Source: Filobasidium wieringae (lineage: Eukaryota; Basidiomycota; Tremellomycetes; Filobasidiales; Filobasidiaceae). Taken from it: DNA of 64,000 bases. The first letter of the stretch is position 1. Every line of letters begins with the position of its first letter. Made by a program: the position numbers and the translations under genes. The notes under the pieces are model-generated. The model ran no database searches and was not told where the DNA came from. It was given only the letters and a program-made list of their open reading frames with translations. The stretch lies in assembly GCA_001600055.1 (NCBI GenBank), contig BCIV01000009.1, positions 62,001 to 126,000 of the forward strand. Direction: 5' to 3'. Of this stretch, positions 33,566 to 45,138 are shown piece by piece.

Positions 33566-34659
33566 ATGTCCGACCTCACCCCGGGATCATACGATATTCC
33601 CCCCCATATCAAGGACAAATTACAATCGCTCTCTACAACAGAGGTCAGTGCGCAGTGCTCGCTTCCTTCTCATCCCTCTTCCCTTTCCTCAATAACACCC
33701 ACGCCCACCCCCTTTGCCCCCCCGTTGGCAGATCGCAGACGCCCTAGTCTCCCTCGACCTGTCCAAACACGTCTCCCTACTGACAGGTCTTCAACCCTTC
33801 GTCCCCCCTGTGGACGAGAAGACCATCGTCGGGAGGGTGTTTACCGTACAGGTCAGTTCGGGTCGCTTTCGGAGGGTTACTTGGATGCTGGAGGCTGATT
33901 GTTCGTTTATGATGCTAATGATGGTGCTACAAATCGCACAAATCGTACTCCGTACTCGATACTCTGCACTCTGCACTCTACCGCGTATTACAGATGGGGC
34001 ATCATTCATCACCCACCCCTCCTTTGAAGGAACACCACGTAAGCCCTCTTCTCCCCCCTCGCTCACTCGCTCACTCGCTCACGCTCACGCCCACGCCCAC
34101 GCCCGACGCACAGCTAGACCTCCTCCCCCCGCACAGCGTTCTCCTCCTAACCACCCCCCCCAGCCCCAGCGCGATCTTCGGCGACCTCATGTCCCTCGCC
34201 GCGCGGCAAAAGGAAACCTCGGCGGTCCTGGTGGATGGGAACGTCCGTGATCTCCGTGGTCTGAGGGAGGTAGGGGTTCCCCTCTGGGCCAGGGGGGTTA
34301 GTACGTTTGGGACGAGGGGGTTTGGGAGGTGTCTCGCTACAGGAGGGGCGGTTGGGTTTCCCGCCGCGAGTGGGGCGGGTGACAATGCAGCGAGTACGGG
34401 TGCGAATGACAATCCCCCTAGCCCCAACCCCACCCTCTCCTACCCCCTAACCCCGCTCCCGACCGTGATCAACCCGACAGACCTGATCCTAGCGGACATC
34501 AACGGGATCCTCCTCCTCCCCTTCTCCCAGTTCCATTCCCACGACGTCCTGATTCAGGTGATCGAACGGGCGGAGAGGGGGAGGGAAACGGATGCTAGGA
34601 TCGCGAGGGATTTGAAGGCGGGGATGGGGGTGGGGGAGAGTATGAGGAGGTGGAGGTAG
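33566..34659 (+). CDS. RraA-like / HMG-CHA aldolase family protein
   Basis: The protein belongs to the RraA-like family, whose characterised members are class II 4-hydroxy-4-methyl-2-oxoglutarate aldolases and oxaloacetate decarboxylases. After MSDLTPGSYDIPPHIKDKLQ comes TTEIADALVSLDL, VDEKTIVGRVFTVQ, DLLPPHSVLLLTTP, and the active-site segment IFGDLMSLAARQKE..AVLVDGNVRDLRGL, where the Arg and Asp of D-G-x-x-R-D bind substrate and metal. LILADINGILLLPFSQ closes the fold. A Gly/Ala/Asn/Pro-rich insertion of about 35 residues interrupts the family's usual sequence before the last strands. Four exons; introns 33643-33731, 33853-33993 and about 34037-34109. The stop TAG ends at 34659. Substrate is not predictable. 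Confidence 0.88.
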
Positions 34660-34809
34660 CGTCGGGAGAGGGGGGGGGGGGGTTGGATCGTGCTTTTGTC
34701 CCGTTTATATAGTTGAAGGAGAAAATTTCATTTCTCCCCTTCTCTCTCCTCCTCTCCACGTCCCTCCTCTTGATATCTCGTGGAAAACCAACCCCCCACT
34801 CACCCGCCC

Positions 34810-35688
34810 CTAATCCTCCCGCCAAGCGACCTCCCCCTTGCTCCACTTTTCACACCAATACGATCGTTTATGGTACTCCTTCCTCCCCGCTCTGAACTGT
34901 TTTATGAATGCGTCTACCGTCTGTTCCGTTCCGTGCAGGTCCAGGCGCCATCGAGGTTCAGATCAATGTCAGGTTCGGGTGCAGGTTCAGGATCAGCGTC
35001 GGAGGCCAATAGAAGAAGCAGTCCGGATGGACCGAAGCGAGGGACTCACCTGATTCGGATCCTCACCGTCGATAAACGAACTGGCGAGTCTTTCGGTCTT
35101 CTCCTCTTGATCGGTGACGGAATGCTTCAATCGGAGGTGTAAGAAACTAGGTCTGTATTTCTGTTTCTCGACGAGCGTCGAGCGTAGAGCACAGAGCACA
35201 GAGCGTAAAGAAGGAAGGGGGAGGGGGGGTTTGAGTTTCCTCTCTTTTCCTCTCATTCGTTCGAAATCAAAAGGGAAGAGCCCCGGTCTCACCTGGTACA
35301 TGGCATTCTGTTGAGCCTCCAATTCGATCCAACGTTGTTTCATATGTTGCGCGGTCGAATAGGCGGAAGCGGTACTGGACCTCAGTTGGATCAGTTCGTC
35401 TTGTAATTCCAAGTTCTTCCCTTCGAGTCACGAGTCACAAAGTCGCAAGTCGCAAGTCAGTGCATCGACCCCCTCTTTAAAATCCAACATCGACTGACGG
35501 GCCAAATCCTCATTCCCTCTGCTCAACTTGGCCTGTTCATCCATCGCCGTCCGCACAGGTTCGAGGGACGATAAGACCGCTCGAGTCAGGGTAGGGTCGG
35601 TCAGGATATCTTTCAGATCACGTTCGGTGAATTCGGATAGGTCGGGGTGGGCCGTGAGGAGTGGGGTTGTTGCGGTTGGTTGTGACAT
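34810..35688 (-). CDS. VPS37: ESCRT-I subunit VPS37 (Mod(r) domain)
   Basis: Vps37 is a coiled-coil subunit of ESCRT-I, which sorts ubiquitinated cargo into multivesicular bodies. Four exons: MSQPTATTPLLTAHPDLSEF, then ERDLKDILTDPTLTRAVLSS with the helical Mod(r) segment (NEDLARQSMLDFKEG); NLELQDELIQLRSS up to RWIELEAQQNAMYQ; KYRPSFLHLRLKHSVTDQEE with LASSFIDGEDPNQ; and TVDAFIKQFRAGRKEYHKRS with WCEKWSKGEVAWRED. The last exon is found only after an intron, because the frame of exon 3 otherwise runs to a stop near 34993. TAG is at 34810-34812. About 190 residues, within the family range. It converges on the RraA-family gene. Confidence 0.88.
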
Positions 35689-36887
35689 TGTAATGTGGAT
35701 GTGGATGAGGATTGGGAGTGGGAGTGGCGTTGGCGTTGGTGAGGTTGGGGTTGATGTGATTGGTGATCAGCGGAGTGCAACAGGTCAGAACAGGTAGAAG
35801 CTGCCTGTGTAGACCGCGATGTAGCGTTTGATGACGCGTCCGGGTGAGCGGCATGAGCGGTAGGACTATCACCCTATCGACTCGATCATCACTTCCGTAA
35901 GAGGGCACCAGTACAGTCCGAGCTGTGTGTATATAAGCGGCATACAAACTCGTGATGCAGTCCCACATTTCTAGGCTCTGAATCGCTCGCGACCGAGTAG
36001 CAGTCCGCTCACGAACCTCAAACACGCAAAGGGTAGGCGAGGATTCTCTCGAAATCGATGATCGCGCCGTTTACCACTAACAGGAGCCAGCTTGGAGGAC
36101 GATTGGAGAAGTCGATTGTTGCTGGACCCGGTGCCAAGCAGCAATGCAATTATGAGCTGTTCTTCTGTCCTTTATCATTGCTTGTGTGTGCTCTTTTCCA
36201 TGGAAGAACGACAAGAACTCCTCTTGACTCCTTTAAGCAATAAAAACAAACAGCTTAAAGTTGTTGCACCCATCTAACCAAGTGAATTGTCTTTGGTAGG
36301 TGTTTGCACCATGGTGAGAAGCTTTTTTGGATAACTACTACCAAGTAAGGGTATGCAAGCATATATCTTTCCTTTACCAAGCATCGATCTAGATTGGGTT
36401 GTAGTCGGTACATATTGTAATATGTTGTTATCGCCCCACGTTCAAGTTAAAATGGAGACTGCTATCAAGTAGGAGACGCCAAGGCCTTCACACGGCGAGA
36501 ATACCGCCAAAGTGCGGATTTTTTTCAACAGCAGGTTAAACGTATCCTGGCAGGGCTACCAGGGTCAGGGTCGAGACACATTGAGCTAGAGCGATGTGGA
36601 TGGTGTTTACGCACTGAACGTTATTCCAACGTTCTCGAACGCTCGATAGACGCATTAGGCATCACTTCGGAGAAAGACGTTGTAACAGACCGTTACCGAA
36701 TAGCGATGCAATACCATACCAACCATCAACACCTTACGGCGCTTACGGGAAATGGATTTCTCATTTTTATATCGGCCTGGATTATATACGACCTTTGTCC
36801 CGCTTGTCCATCGTTCATCGTTCGTCCCGCTGTTTTTTCCTTTCTCCCAATCGCCTCTCATCCTTGCATCACCTCAGTTGATCTTCT
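35689..36887. other. Intergenic region between two minus-strand genes, partly AT-rich
   Basis: The 1.2 kb hold the VPS37 promoter and the BAP31 3' flank. From about 36230 to 36700 the DNA is clearly richer in A and T than its surroundings and has small repeats: TTGCACC at 36264 and 36305, ACCAAG at 36278, 36341 and 36371, and an inverted pair TTGGTAG (36293-36299)/CTACCAA (36338-36344). No ORF or known RNA is recognised. Confidence 0.4.
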
Positions 36888-38170
36888 TCACTCCAGCCTA
36901 TCATCAAGACCCAAATCACTCATCAGTATCCCACTCCTCACGTCAAACGCCGACCCGCCGATTCGGCGACTCACCGACCCCCCGTTCAACCCATCGAAAG
37001 CCGTCTCGTTCTGTGCCGCTTGTTTCTTGATCGCGCCGATCTCCGCGTCCTTGGCTTGGATCCGTTTTCGGAGCGTGGCGATCTCGGTGTCCAACTGTTC
37101 GCTCTGTTTGGTAGAGGCGGTGTTCTTGGCGGTCTACAACGCGCGCAGGTGGGGTGGGGGAGGAAGAGGTAAGCGTCGGCGAGGGGGTGAGAACGTGAGG
37201 CAGGGGGTACTGACGCTGTTACCGAGAACATTAAGTTCTTCCTGTACTTTCACTAGGTCGAATGTGATACTGAATGCACGGGCGAGGAAGATGGCGAGGA
37301 TGAGGGTGGCTCCCGTCAAGTACACTATCGACCACAACGACGACGATGACAATGTCTCCCAATCAGCCCCTGGAGTTCGCTCAAGTCTCAAAAAACAACC
37401 TCGACGTACAATTCCTCTGCGCGTAAAACTTCCTCGCATGGCTAAACCCAAAACCCGTCAGAGCCCTCCCCTCAAAACGATCATCATCATCAGCACCAAC
37501 GAAAAAAGGCTCACTAATTAGTCTCCGCCCGGATATCCTGAATCCCTTGATCCTCCGCCGCTCGCATCCCCTCCCCAGCGATCTTGACCATCCTCTGGAC
37601 CGCATCGACGAACAAAACCGCTACGAATCTAGAGAGGAAAAAGAGAAGAAGAAAACAATCGCGGTGGTCAGGTTTATGAAACTCTCCACTTGCTCATTGC
37701 CCACTCGATCAACGGGCTGTGGAACGTACATGAAAGAAATCTTCAACTGCACGCATCACATAACCGTAACCAAAATAAGCCCTCCCTTCCCTCTTCAACC
37801 CCTCACAACCCCCTCCTCTGAGGCGCAGACTCACCCCGTACTGAACCTTGGCGACCAAAGGGTTCTCGGCTAAAAAGTACATCAGCCCCTTTTTGAGCTT
37901 GTACGGCATGGGGGCTATGATGAGCGAGAAGAGGGCCAGTTCGGAGGCCAGGATGAGGAAACAGACTGGGTCGTCGGAGGAACAGTCGGAGGAACAGGAA
38001 AAAAAAAGAAAGGCGGAGGGGGGGGGTTAGATTTGGACGTGTTTCGTAATTTGAGGCCTTTGAGGGGAAGAGAGAGGGCGTACTGGAATAGTAAAGCTGA
38101 GAGGGAGAAACGAGTTAGAGTCACAGTCACAGCTGGGTTTGGGGGGTTTGAGAGAGGTGCTTACCGTCAT
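36888..38170 (-). CDS. BAP31-family ER membrane protein (Yet-like)
   Basis: BAP31/Yet proteins are three-span ER membrane proteins with a cytosolic coiled coil, linked to ER export and quality control. The start is made of two tiny exons, 38165-38170 (ATGACG) and 38084-38096 (13 nt), joined to an exon ending at 37965; together they read MTLYYSICFLILASELALFS, then IIAPMPYKLKKGLMYFLAEN and PLVAKVQYG, which fits the family start exactly. Next: LKISFMFVAVLFVDAVQRMV, the signature ARKFYAQRNLYLTGATLILA, and the coiled coil (QLDTEIATLRKRIQAKDAEI). It ends DLGLDDRLE with TGA at 36888-36890. No KKXX-type ER-retrieval ending is seen at the C-terminus. TCACGTGA lies 206 bp upstream of the ATG. Confidence 0.9.
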
Positions 38171-39682
38171 TATGGATGATGATCAAGGGAGAGTTCTAGA
38201 CTGGTTCTCGCTATGTGATTGAGTGGGTAAGAGTGTAGACGTGTAGAAGATAGTAGATAGGCAATAATGATAAATCTAGAAGTCGAGATGCGAGACGATG
38301 CTTCAAGAGCTGCGACCTGTTGACGAAAGACGTCGTCTTCAAAAGGTTGACGTCATTCAGAGCCGTCAGGTCGGGTCACGTGATAGCGACACTTTGCTCG
38401 GGGTGTTTCATGCATCGGTGTTCTTGTTCCCATCGACAGGAGAGCAAGAAGACGAACGGATTGGTCGATGGTCGAACTGGAGACTTGGGTTCTGGTTGTA
38501 CTGGTTGAGACCTAAGAAGTCGGGAGAATGGGACATGTATCGTTTGTAGTACATTAAACCTAGCGAGGGTAACTCGAGCAACTCGCGCACTCGTCCTAAT
38601 CGTATCAACCCTCACCTCACTTCGCCCACCTTGGTGTCTTCTACAGTCTACAGCTTACGATCGTCCCCCAAAGAAAAGTAAGACCTCCCGCCTGCCCGCA
38701 TTTGTATGAACCTGAAACGAGCCCGTGCACCGGATCCCAGCGTCCCAGCGTCCAGCGTCCAACGTCCACGTCCCAGCCGCCCAGCGTTGCACGGAAAAGG
38801 GTTAGTAACCTATCCAACGACCCGGCGCGTTGACGGTCTTGTTCTCGTTGCTGACGAAAAGACGAAAAGACGGAATGTCCTTTTCAAGCGTTAAACCTTG
38901 GGGAGGTGTATGCCGTGTGAACATGTGAGATAAGGAGCGAGGGGGGTCGTTGTTTTGTTCGATAAGACGAGTAGGACAAGCAGGAGTGCGGCAAGAGGGG
39001 GACAGGAGGGTAGGAGGGTAAGATCTCACCCCTCTGCCGCGCTCACTGAGGATCGGCGTTGGCGTTGGGCGTTGATGGAAGGTCGAGCAGGGTGAACGCG
39101 TGAACGATTCCCCCCTTCTGTCTGTCTGCATGTCAGTGAACAATGAACGTTTTTGGTCCCATCCGTGAGAGAACGAGAGCGGCAGGTGCTGAGCGGCAGG
39201 TGTAGCAGGTGACAAGTCGGTGCTGGATTCCAGCGGACGGGATCAGGTTGCCAGGTTGCGATGAGATGGGATGAGAGTGGCAACTGAGAACAAGGTGATG
39301 ATGGCCGAGTAAGCCGACCGTGTATCTCCCTTGTATACTGTACTTGATAGATCGATACACCTTATGCTCTATGCCATACCCTACCTACCTACACTCCTAA
39401 CCACTACCACGACCTCCTGCAAGCCCCATCAGCCTGAGCGTACGCCATCCCCACCGTCGTCGTCGTCCCAGGTGCGTATTCTGTTTGTTTTGTTTGTAGT
39501 CGACCCGAATGAATGACCTCATCCGGCGTATCAACAGTCTTTACAGTAACAACCATATCACTGCATTCGATCTCTCACCGACCTACAACGATTCTCCAAG
39601 ACCTCTCACGACGTCCACGTCCATCAGATGATATAACCACTCGCCACCCTCACCTGTAAAAACGGAACTCGAGCATGCCAAT
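38171..39682. other. Intergenic: divergent promoter region
   Basis: These 1.5 kb separate BAP31 (minus) from the 1033-residue protein (plus). Apart from TCACGTGA at 38376-38383 and a short run of CCCAGCGTCCAGCGTC near 38738, nothing is recognised. ORFs here are under 140 codons and overlap each other on both strands. Confidence 0.45.
38376..38383. promoter_or_regulatory. TCACGTGA palindrome
   Basis: Exact copy 206 bp upstream of the BAP31-family ATG. Confidence 0.45.
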
Positions 39683-42600
39683 ATGCCAACCTTTTTCCGT
39701 TCAACTCAATCTCAAACTCAATCACAAGCACAAGCACAATCACCCTCGAAACCCAACTTCCCTCCGAACCCTTCCAACCGTTCAAACCCTTCAAACGCTT
39801 CGAATCAACAATACCCCACCTCCTCCTCAAACTCCACCGCCCTCGGGCCGGGGTCGGGGTCGGGGGGAAGAGGAGGAAGACTGACCACCCCTCCGTCACC
39901 TAAGAGCGCACCGCCTTACCCCCAGAATTGGACCTTACAACAAGCTCAAGCCCAGGCTCAGGGGCAGTTTCAGGGACAGGGAACCAACTGGACTCAACCC
40001 CACTCGATCCCGAACGCCCAAGAACCGCCCAGATCGACGGGGACGGGGACGGGGAAGAAGAAGATCAGAGGATGGTCCTTCTCCTCCCTCGCTCAATCCA
40101 ATTCCAATTCCCATTCCAACCCCGGTTCGCAGGCGGATCATACGGGACCTCCCTTGGGGGTTGGGCAATCTGGCGCTCTTGGTTCGAATTCAGTTTCAAA
40201 TTCGATGTCGATTTCGAACTCGATCTTGAATCCGAACTCGAACCCGAACCAAACCCAAACCCAAACCCAGCTGAAACCTCTCGCTCCGGACCCTACACCT
40301 CAACCTCAGCCTCAGACCCAAAAGATGTCCCGGATAGAAGAAGGGATCGTCACTGCGAGTGCGAGCGGGAATACGAGTGCACGTGTAAGTGGGAGGGGGG
40401 AGAGGGGAGGATCGTTACCTTCCGATCCGACGGGTCGTGATCGGTCTTTTATCCACGTTCCCGTTCACCTTCAAGATCAGGATCAGGCGCAGGCGCAGGG
40501 AAGGGGAGAGGGAAGGGCAGAGGTGGGGCATGGATACACTCGTTCTCTAAGTAAAGTCGAGATCCCTTTCAACCCCTACTCCATCCCCAACCCCAGTTCC
40601 ACCGGACTCAACTCGAACTCGAACTCAAACTCAAACTCCAACTCGAACTCGAACTCGAACTCGAACTCGAATTTCAATCACTCGAATACGAGACCTAAAC
40701 CCAGAGGATTGTCCGATTCGGGCAAGGATAAACGACGAGCGGGTTGGTTTGGTTTACAATTGGATCAAACGAATTCGGGCTCCGGGTCCGGGTCCGGGTT
40801 GGGTGCGGGGGAATGGAGATTGAGGAAAGAGAGTGGGGGGGAAGAAGCTGCAGGTCCAGGTCAGGGTCCGGGTCCGGGTCAGACTCAGAGTCAGGGACAA
40901 GGACAGGTCGATCAAACGATCCCGGGACAGGGGAGTGGGATTGGGTTGGGTATCAATCGATCGGGGAGTTTGAGCTTTAAGGGGTTGAAGAGTAAAGTTG
41001 CGGTTGGGCTTGGATCTGCGTCTGGGTCTGGGGCTGGGCTTGGGTCGACGTCAACGTCCGTATCCACGTCCACGTTGGGTGGGAATGGGCAAGGAACTGG
41101 GCCGACGGTAGGGGGGATGACCATCTCCGGTCCTATTGGTCCAATGATCAAGGCTTCGCAGGAAGAGATCTTGGAGGAATTCGATCGGTTGAACGTCGTG
41201 ACCGGTTCCAACCCTGCTCCTCCATCCAATCGCGGTCGAAACGCGTTTCAAGGTCAAAGGAGTGCTTCTTTTGGGACGGAAGCCCGACCCAGTTTCTCCT
41301 CCTCGTTTGACGAGATGAGGGGAGAAACGTTGGAACGGATTCAGAGTCGGAACGCCGCAGCGACCCCCTCGACCGTTCAGATCCCGAGTACACCGACGAG
41401 ACAGATCTCGACGATCGAAAAGGGAACGCCTAAACAGAATCATCCTTACTCACCCATGGTTTACCCTACCCCGCTTTCCCCCCCGGTCAGAAAGACCTCG
41501 ACCCCGGTCAGACCGCTTAACCCTCGTCCTCCCGTTCAAGGGATCAACTTTCCCTGGCCCGCGAGGGGGGTCGAAGCAGGGTCCCTCTCCCCACGTCAAC
41601 TATCTTCCTCGCGGAAGGATTCTTACGAATCTTCAGTCGAGGGACATGCACAGGGGTTGAACCCGTCACCGACGTTAGGGAGGAAGAGTCCGGTTCGGTC
41701 CGTCGAATGGCTCGCTAGGAAACCTAGTACGACTTTCGATCATGGGTATTCAGGTTCGACGACGACCACGCAGATGACCGGAAAGTTGCATGATTTGGGA
41801 CCTCCCGTGGGCTCGTACGGGACTAGAGAGGAGAGACCGATCAAGAGGAAACCGATCCCCCTTTTCCCCCCTTCTCACGTGATGGAACATGATGGGCCGG
41901 TATTACGGAAAAGAGGGAGCGACGATTCGGAAGATCACAAGTATGCGACCTCTGGGATAGAAGGGGATGAGGATAGTGAGGAACAACTCTCCGAATTGGA
42001 GGACGCCGTCATCACTCGGGCAGAGAGAGTCACTTCGCCTCGAACGGGGAGTTTCTCATCGGCCACCTTCTCCGTAGGGACTCCACCCAAGTCCCCCGCG
42101 ACGGTCCCCGTGAGGGATAGGGAGACCGAGTTTCAGGTGGAGACGGTTTGCGTTCCGAGTGCGGACGCGGACGTGATGAGGTGGGAAGTCGTCATTCGAC
42201 GTAAACCCGCGACGGGCAGTCAGACGGGTCAGACGGGAGCGACGCCCATGTCCATCCCCGTTCAGTTGTCTTCCAGTCGAACGACCGCTACCGCACCGGC
42301 ATCAGCATCCTCCCTGAACCTCTCGCTATCACTGGATCAACCTTCAGGGAAACTCGTCTTTCTCAGCTTACCCACCTCGGTCGCCGATCCCAACGCCACG
42401 CCTTGTCGGACACGCACAGCTTCCCAAGTAGGGAGTGGACTTTCCAAAGCTCGGATCGATCGATCGCCTTCCCCTTCACCGAGTCACGCTACCGTCACGT
42501 TCAACCGGTCCATGTCTGGACCACCCATCTTACCACCCTCACACGCCGCATACAACACGTTTAACGGCTCACCTCGACCTAGATACTCCATCGCAGAAGC

Positions 42601-42784
42601 TAGACGTCAGTTTTCAGCTTCAACGCCATCTACCGCGAATTACCCCCTTGGGACGCCCATGTCACCTGGATTCCCCATCACGCCCAGATCACCACCAACC
42701 TCACCACGGGAAGTCGTGGTCAAACAACGAAGGAAAGCTAGTCTGCAAGGAGGCATCTTATATACACGACAGATAGATGCATAA
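39683..42784 (+). CDS. Large low-complexity protein, function unknown
   Basis: A single uninterrupted frame of 1033 codons begins at the ATG at 39683 and ends with TAA at 42782-42784. No known domain is visible. The N-terminal half is Gln/Ala, Gly and Ser/Asn-rich (an SN run at 40608-40672). Less repetitive parts are ASQEEILEEFDRLNVVTGSN, RKPIPLFPPSHVMEHDGPVL, an acidic patch (DEDSEEQLSELEDAVITR) and VCVPSADADVMRWEVVIRRK. The last 25 residues are basic and ordered (REVVVKQRRKASLQGGILYT). Ser-Pro and Thr-Pro pairs are frequent, so phosphorylation by proline-directed kinases is plausible. The lack of introns is unusual here. A cell-polarity or signalling scaffold is a guess only. Confidence 0.75.
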   Translation: MPTFFRSTQSQTQSQAQAQSPSKPNFPPNPSNRSNPSNASNQQYPTSSSNSTALGPGSGSGGRGGRLTTPPSPKSAPPYPQNWTLQQAQAQAQGQFQGQGTNWTQPHSIPNAQEPPRSTGTGTGKKKIRGWSFSSLAQSNSNSHSNPGSQADHTGPPLGVGQSGALGSNSVSNSMSISNSILNPNSNPNQTQTQTQLKPLAPDPTPQPQPQTQKMSRIEEGIVTASASGNTSARVSGRGERGGSLPSDPTGRDRSFIHVPVHLQDQDQAQAQGRGEGRAEVGHGYTRSLSKVEIPFNPYSIPNPSSTGLNSNSNSNSNSNSNSNSNSNSNFNHSNTRPKPRGLSDSGKDKRRAGWFGLQLDQTNSGSGSGSGLGAGEWRLRKESGGEEAAGPGQGPGPGQTQSQGQGQVDQTIPGQGSGIGLGINRSGSLSFKGLKSKVAVGLGSASGSGAGLGSTSTSVSTSTLGGNGQGTGPTVGGMTISGPIGPMIKASQEEILEEFDRLNVVTGSNPAPPSNRGRNAFQGQRSASFGTEARPSFSSSFDEMRGETLERIQSRNAAATPSTVQIPSTPTRQISTIEKGTPKQNHPYSPMVYPTPLSPPVRKTSTPVRPLNPRPPVQGINFPWPARGVEAGSLSPRQLSSSRKDSYESSVEGHAQGLNPSPTLGRKSPVRSVEWLARKPSTTFDHGYSGSTTTTQMTGKLHDLGPPVGSYGTREERPIKRKPIPLFPPSHVMEHDGPVLRKRGSDDSEDHKYATSGIEGDEDSEEQLSELEDAVITRAERVTSPRTGSFSSATFSVGTPPKSPATVPVRDRETEFQVETVCVPSADADVMRWEVVIRRKPATGSQTGQTGATPMSIPVQLSSSRTTATAPASASSLNLSLSLDQPSGKLVFLSLPTSVADPNATPCRTRTASQVGSGLSKARIDRSPSPSPSHATVTFNRSMSGPPILPPSHAAYNTFNGSPRPRYSIAEARRQFSASTPSTANYPLGTPMSPGFPITPRSPPTSPREVVVKQRRKASLQGGILYTRQIDA
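40608..40672. repeat. Hexanucleotide microsatellite encoding (Ser-Asn)n
   Basis: About eleven copies of AACTCG or AACTCA encode alternating Asn and Ser inside the 1033-residue protein. Variable repeat number between strains would be expected. Confidence 0.85.
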
Positions 42785-42898
42785 GACTCTCATCCCGGCT
42801 GGACGCCCGGACATCATTAATTTTTCGCTTTTCGCTCGTCGACATTACTGTATCAGCACGTTCCTCGTACACGCTTGACATCTATTCATTTCATGGTG

Positions 42899-45138
42899 TT
42901 ACTTTGTTTTGGGGGAAAACGATACAACAGCGTACTTTCCATCCACTCTCCAACTTGAATGTTCCTTGTCCAACCTTTCAGCAGTACCTTCGGGAAGACC
43001 AGCACTGCGAACAACGACCGTGATCAGTATACTCTCACGAGATCTCCTTAGGGGATCGCCTACATAGGATCAGCCTTGTTTGTTCGTAAGCTGAGGATGT
43101 TGATCTCTCCAGCAAGAGGTCCGAGCGCGGTATCAAAAGAGGTAGTAGGGGACCATTTCCCGTCCGCAAGCAGTCTGAAGGTGAAGTATTTTCAGGTTCA
43201 TGTCCCGCCCAAAGTACAGGTTGCACACTCACTTTCGGTAGTTCAAGTCTCCCTTGAAAATGACCAGACCTGATTGCTTCAACTCGGTCAACAACTTCGG
43301 GTCCTTCTCGGGCATCAAAGCGTAGGGATATTGAGTAGTCCAGAAGTTACCAAACTCGGTATCTCCCCCAATTGGCGTATCTAGAGGAACAGAGAGCTTG
43401 AATCGTCCAGCAGAAACGTGGTCTTTCCACCGAGCAGAAAGAGCAGACAACGTCTTGAGGTCTTCTGGTTTCATATCTTTGGTATGTTGAGAGAAGAAAG
43501 TCTCATCGGCCAGCGAATCAATAGCCCACCTAAAAACGGCCTTGATTAGTCGGTCGGTGTGAAAAACTCATCAAGTCGATATACTTACGTGAAATCGAAA
43601 GGCATGACGTCCGAAACGAACCATGGGATATTTTTGGGACTGCACGAGCAAGGTATCATCAGCCGAGCGTCTTCGCAAGCATCGGTTGCAAGGGACATAC
43701 TGGAAGACAACCTCCTCGACAAAGGGCGTTCTTAATAAGAAGTCGGCGAGCACGAGATCCGTGTACAGCTATACGATCAGGGCCGTCAGTCAAGCTTCTC
43801 ACTTTGTTTTTCACGGCTTGAACGTACCTCGAACCCAGCTAAGAACAACGATAATCTTCTCATCAGCCAGTATCGGCAGTGAAACTCCCGATCGAACTTA
43901 CCGTTATCAAGCACTATATCAATCCTGCCGTCCTTCATCGTGTTCACAGCCGACCAAACCTTCTCCAGGTCATTCCTCAGGATAAACTTGGCCTGTTCCG
44001 CCTGGCTTGCTGAACCGAGTTGTTGCAACTTCTGAAGATCAGAGTATGACAGGTCGACAAGAAGAGACAGGTCTGTGGCGTTCCCCCAGAGAGCAGCTTG
44101 CATCATCTCGCTACAGGTATTTTGTCATTGGTCATGCCGGATGCTCAATAAAATGAAATTAGATAGATACTCACTAGAACACAACCTCAAGAGCGGATCC
44201 GGGCTGCTCATACCCCTGTTCCAACTCCGCCTCCTTGCCATCAAGCTTCTGCAGACTCCGAGCCAGGTCTATTGAAGAATTCCGATGTGATAAGAATGAT
44301 GCCGAGCCTGCAGTCAACGTTTAGAGATACGTACGGACGATAGCTGCCGAACTCGATTTGTAGGTGTCAGCCTTTTGAGCGAAAAAGGGATCAAACTGAT
44401 TCCAGTGCGTTTTGTCCGCAAAGAATGTACGAAGCAGACGGTAGCTGGACAACACAATTGATGTTTTTCGTTAAATAAGATACAGCCTGGGCCTGACGAC
44501 CGAAAGGACTCACAGGTAACATTCGGCATACAGCCATGCTACTTCAAACCACCCCTTTTCGGACAGGACAGCGAGGTGTTCATTGTAGCAATCAACGTTT
44601 GCTCCTCCATCATCGATAATGGGCCTAGTCGATGACAACATCAAGCACCGTTCGGCTGCATTATTGCACAACAACACACTCACGCAAGATCCTTGTTCTT
44701 GCCCATATCATGTTTCAGCTCGCTGATTTTTCTGATGATCTCTTTGCCTTCTTCGATTTTCTCCAGGATATCCTTATCCGCACTGTTATCTCCAGTGGTA
44801 ATTTTGTGAATCTCGTTTGACAAAGTAGAGATGATCTGCGTAAGGATTGTTGGCCATCTGGGATCATAATAGTTGTCAAGCTGTCAATCGGATTTCAGAT
44901 ATCGGTTCGAAAGCAAGATATACCTCTTGGCGACTGTAGTATAGCTAAGTAGCGGCGATATCAACATTCGGCTTTCCTCATTCCTAGCACCACACAATGC
45001 TCACTTACGCAAAGCTGAACAACAGGGATCATGAGTACTTAATCTTTCCCAAGCTTTTATTTAGCCGACTTACCTGTGCTTGTCTTTGGGTGAGTATTGA
45101 CCCACGGGTAGCTTCCATGAAATGGCTGTGTCAGTCAT
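42899..45138 (-). CDS. ARMT1: DUF89 / ARMT1-type damage-control phosphatase
   Basis: ARMT1-family DUF89 proteins are metal-dependent phosphatases that act on damaged or side-product phosphometabolites; human ARMT1 was also reported as a carboxyl methyltransferase. The start at 45138 (MTDTAISWKLPVGQYSPKDK) joins through a six-nucleotide exon (45009-45014) to SFAYTTVAKRWPTILTQIIS. Other landmarks: EVVFYEMMQAALWGNATDLS, the metal site IDIVLDN..GFELYTDLVL, EEVVFHPKNIPWFVSDV, MPFDFTWAIDSL, FGNFWTTQYPYALM, LVIFKGDLNYRK and LSLRTNKADPI, ending GLPEGTAERLDKEHSSWRV and SFSPKTK with TAA at 42899-42901. About ten introns; the last one uses a TACTGAT branch site and a CGCAG acceptor. Length about 470 residues fits the family. 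Confidence 0.9.

Noticed and set aside
34993..35412. VPS37 ending at 34993 by reading through the last donor site.
   Set aside because: Skipping to the acceptor at about 34938 restores the conserved C-terminus (KEYHKRSYWCEKW), so the read-through ending is an intron artefact.
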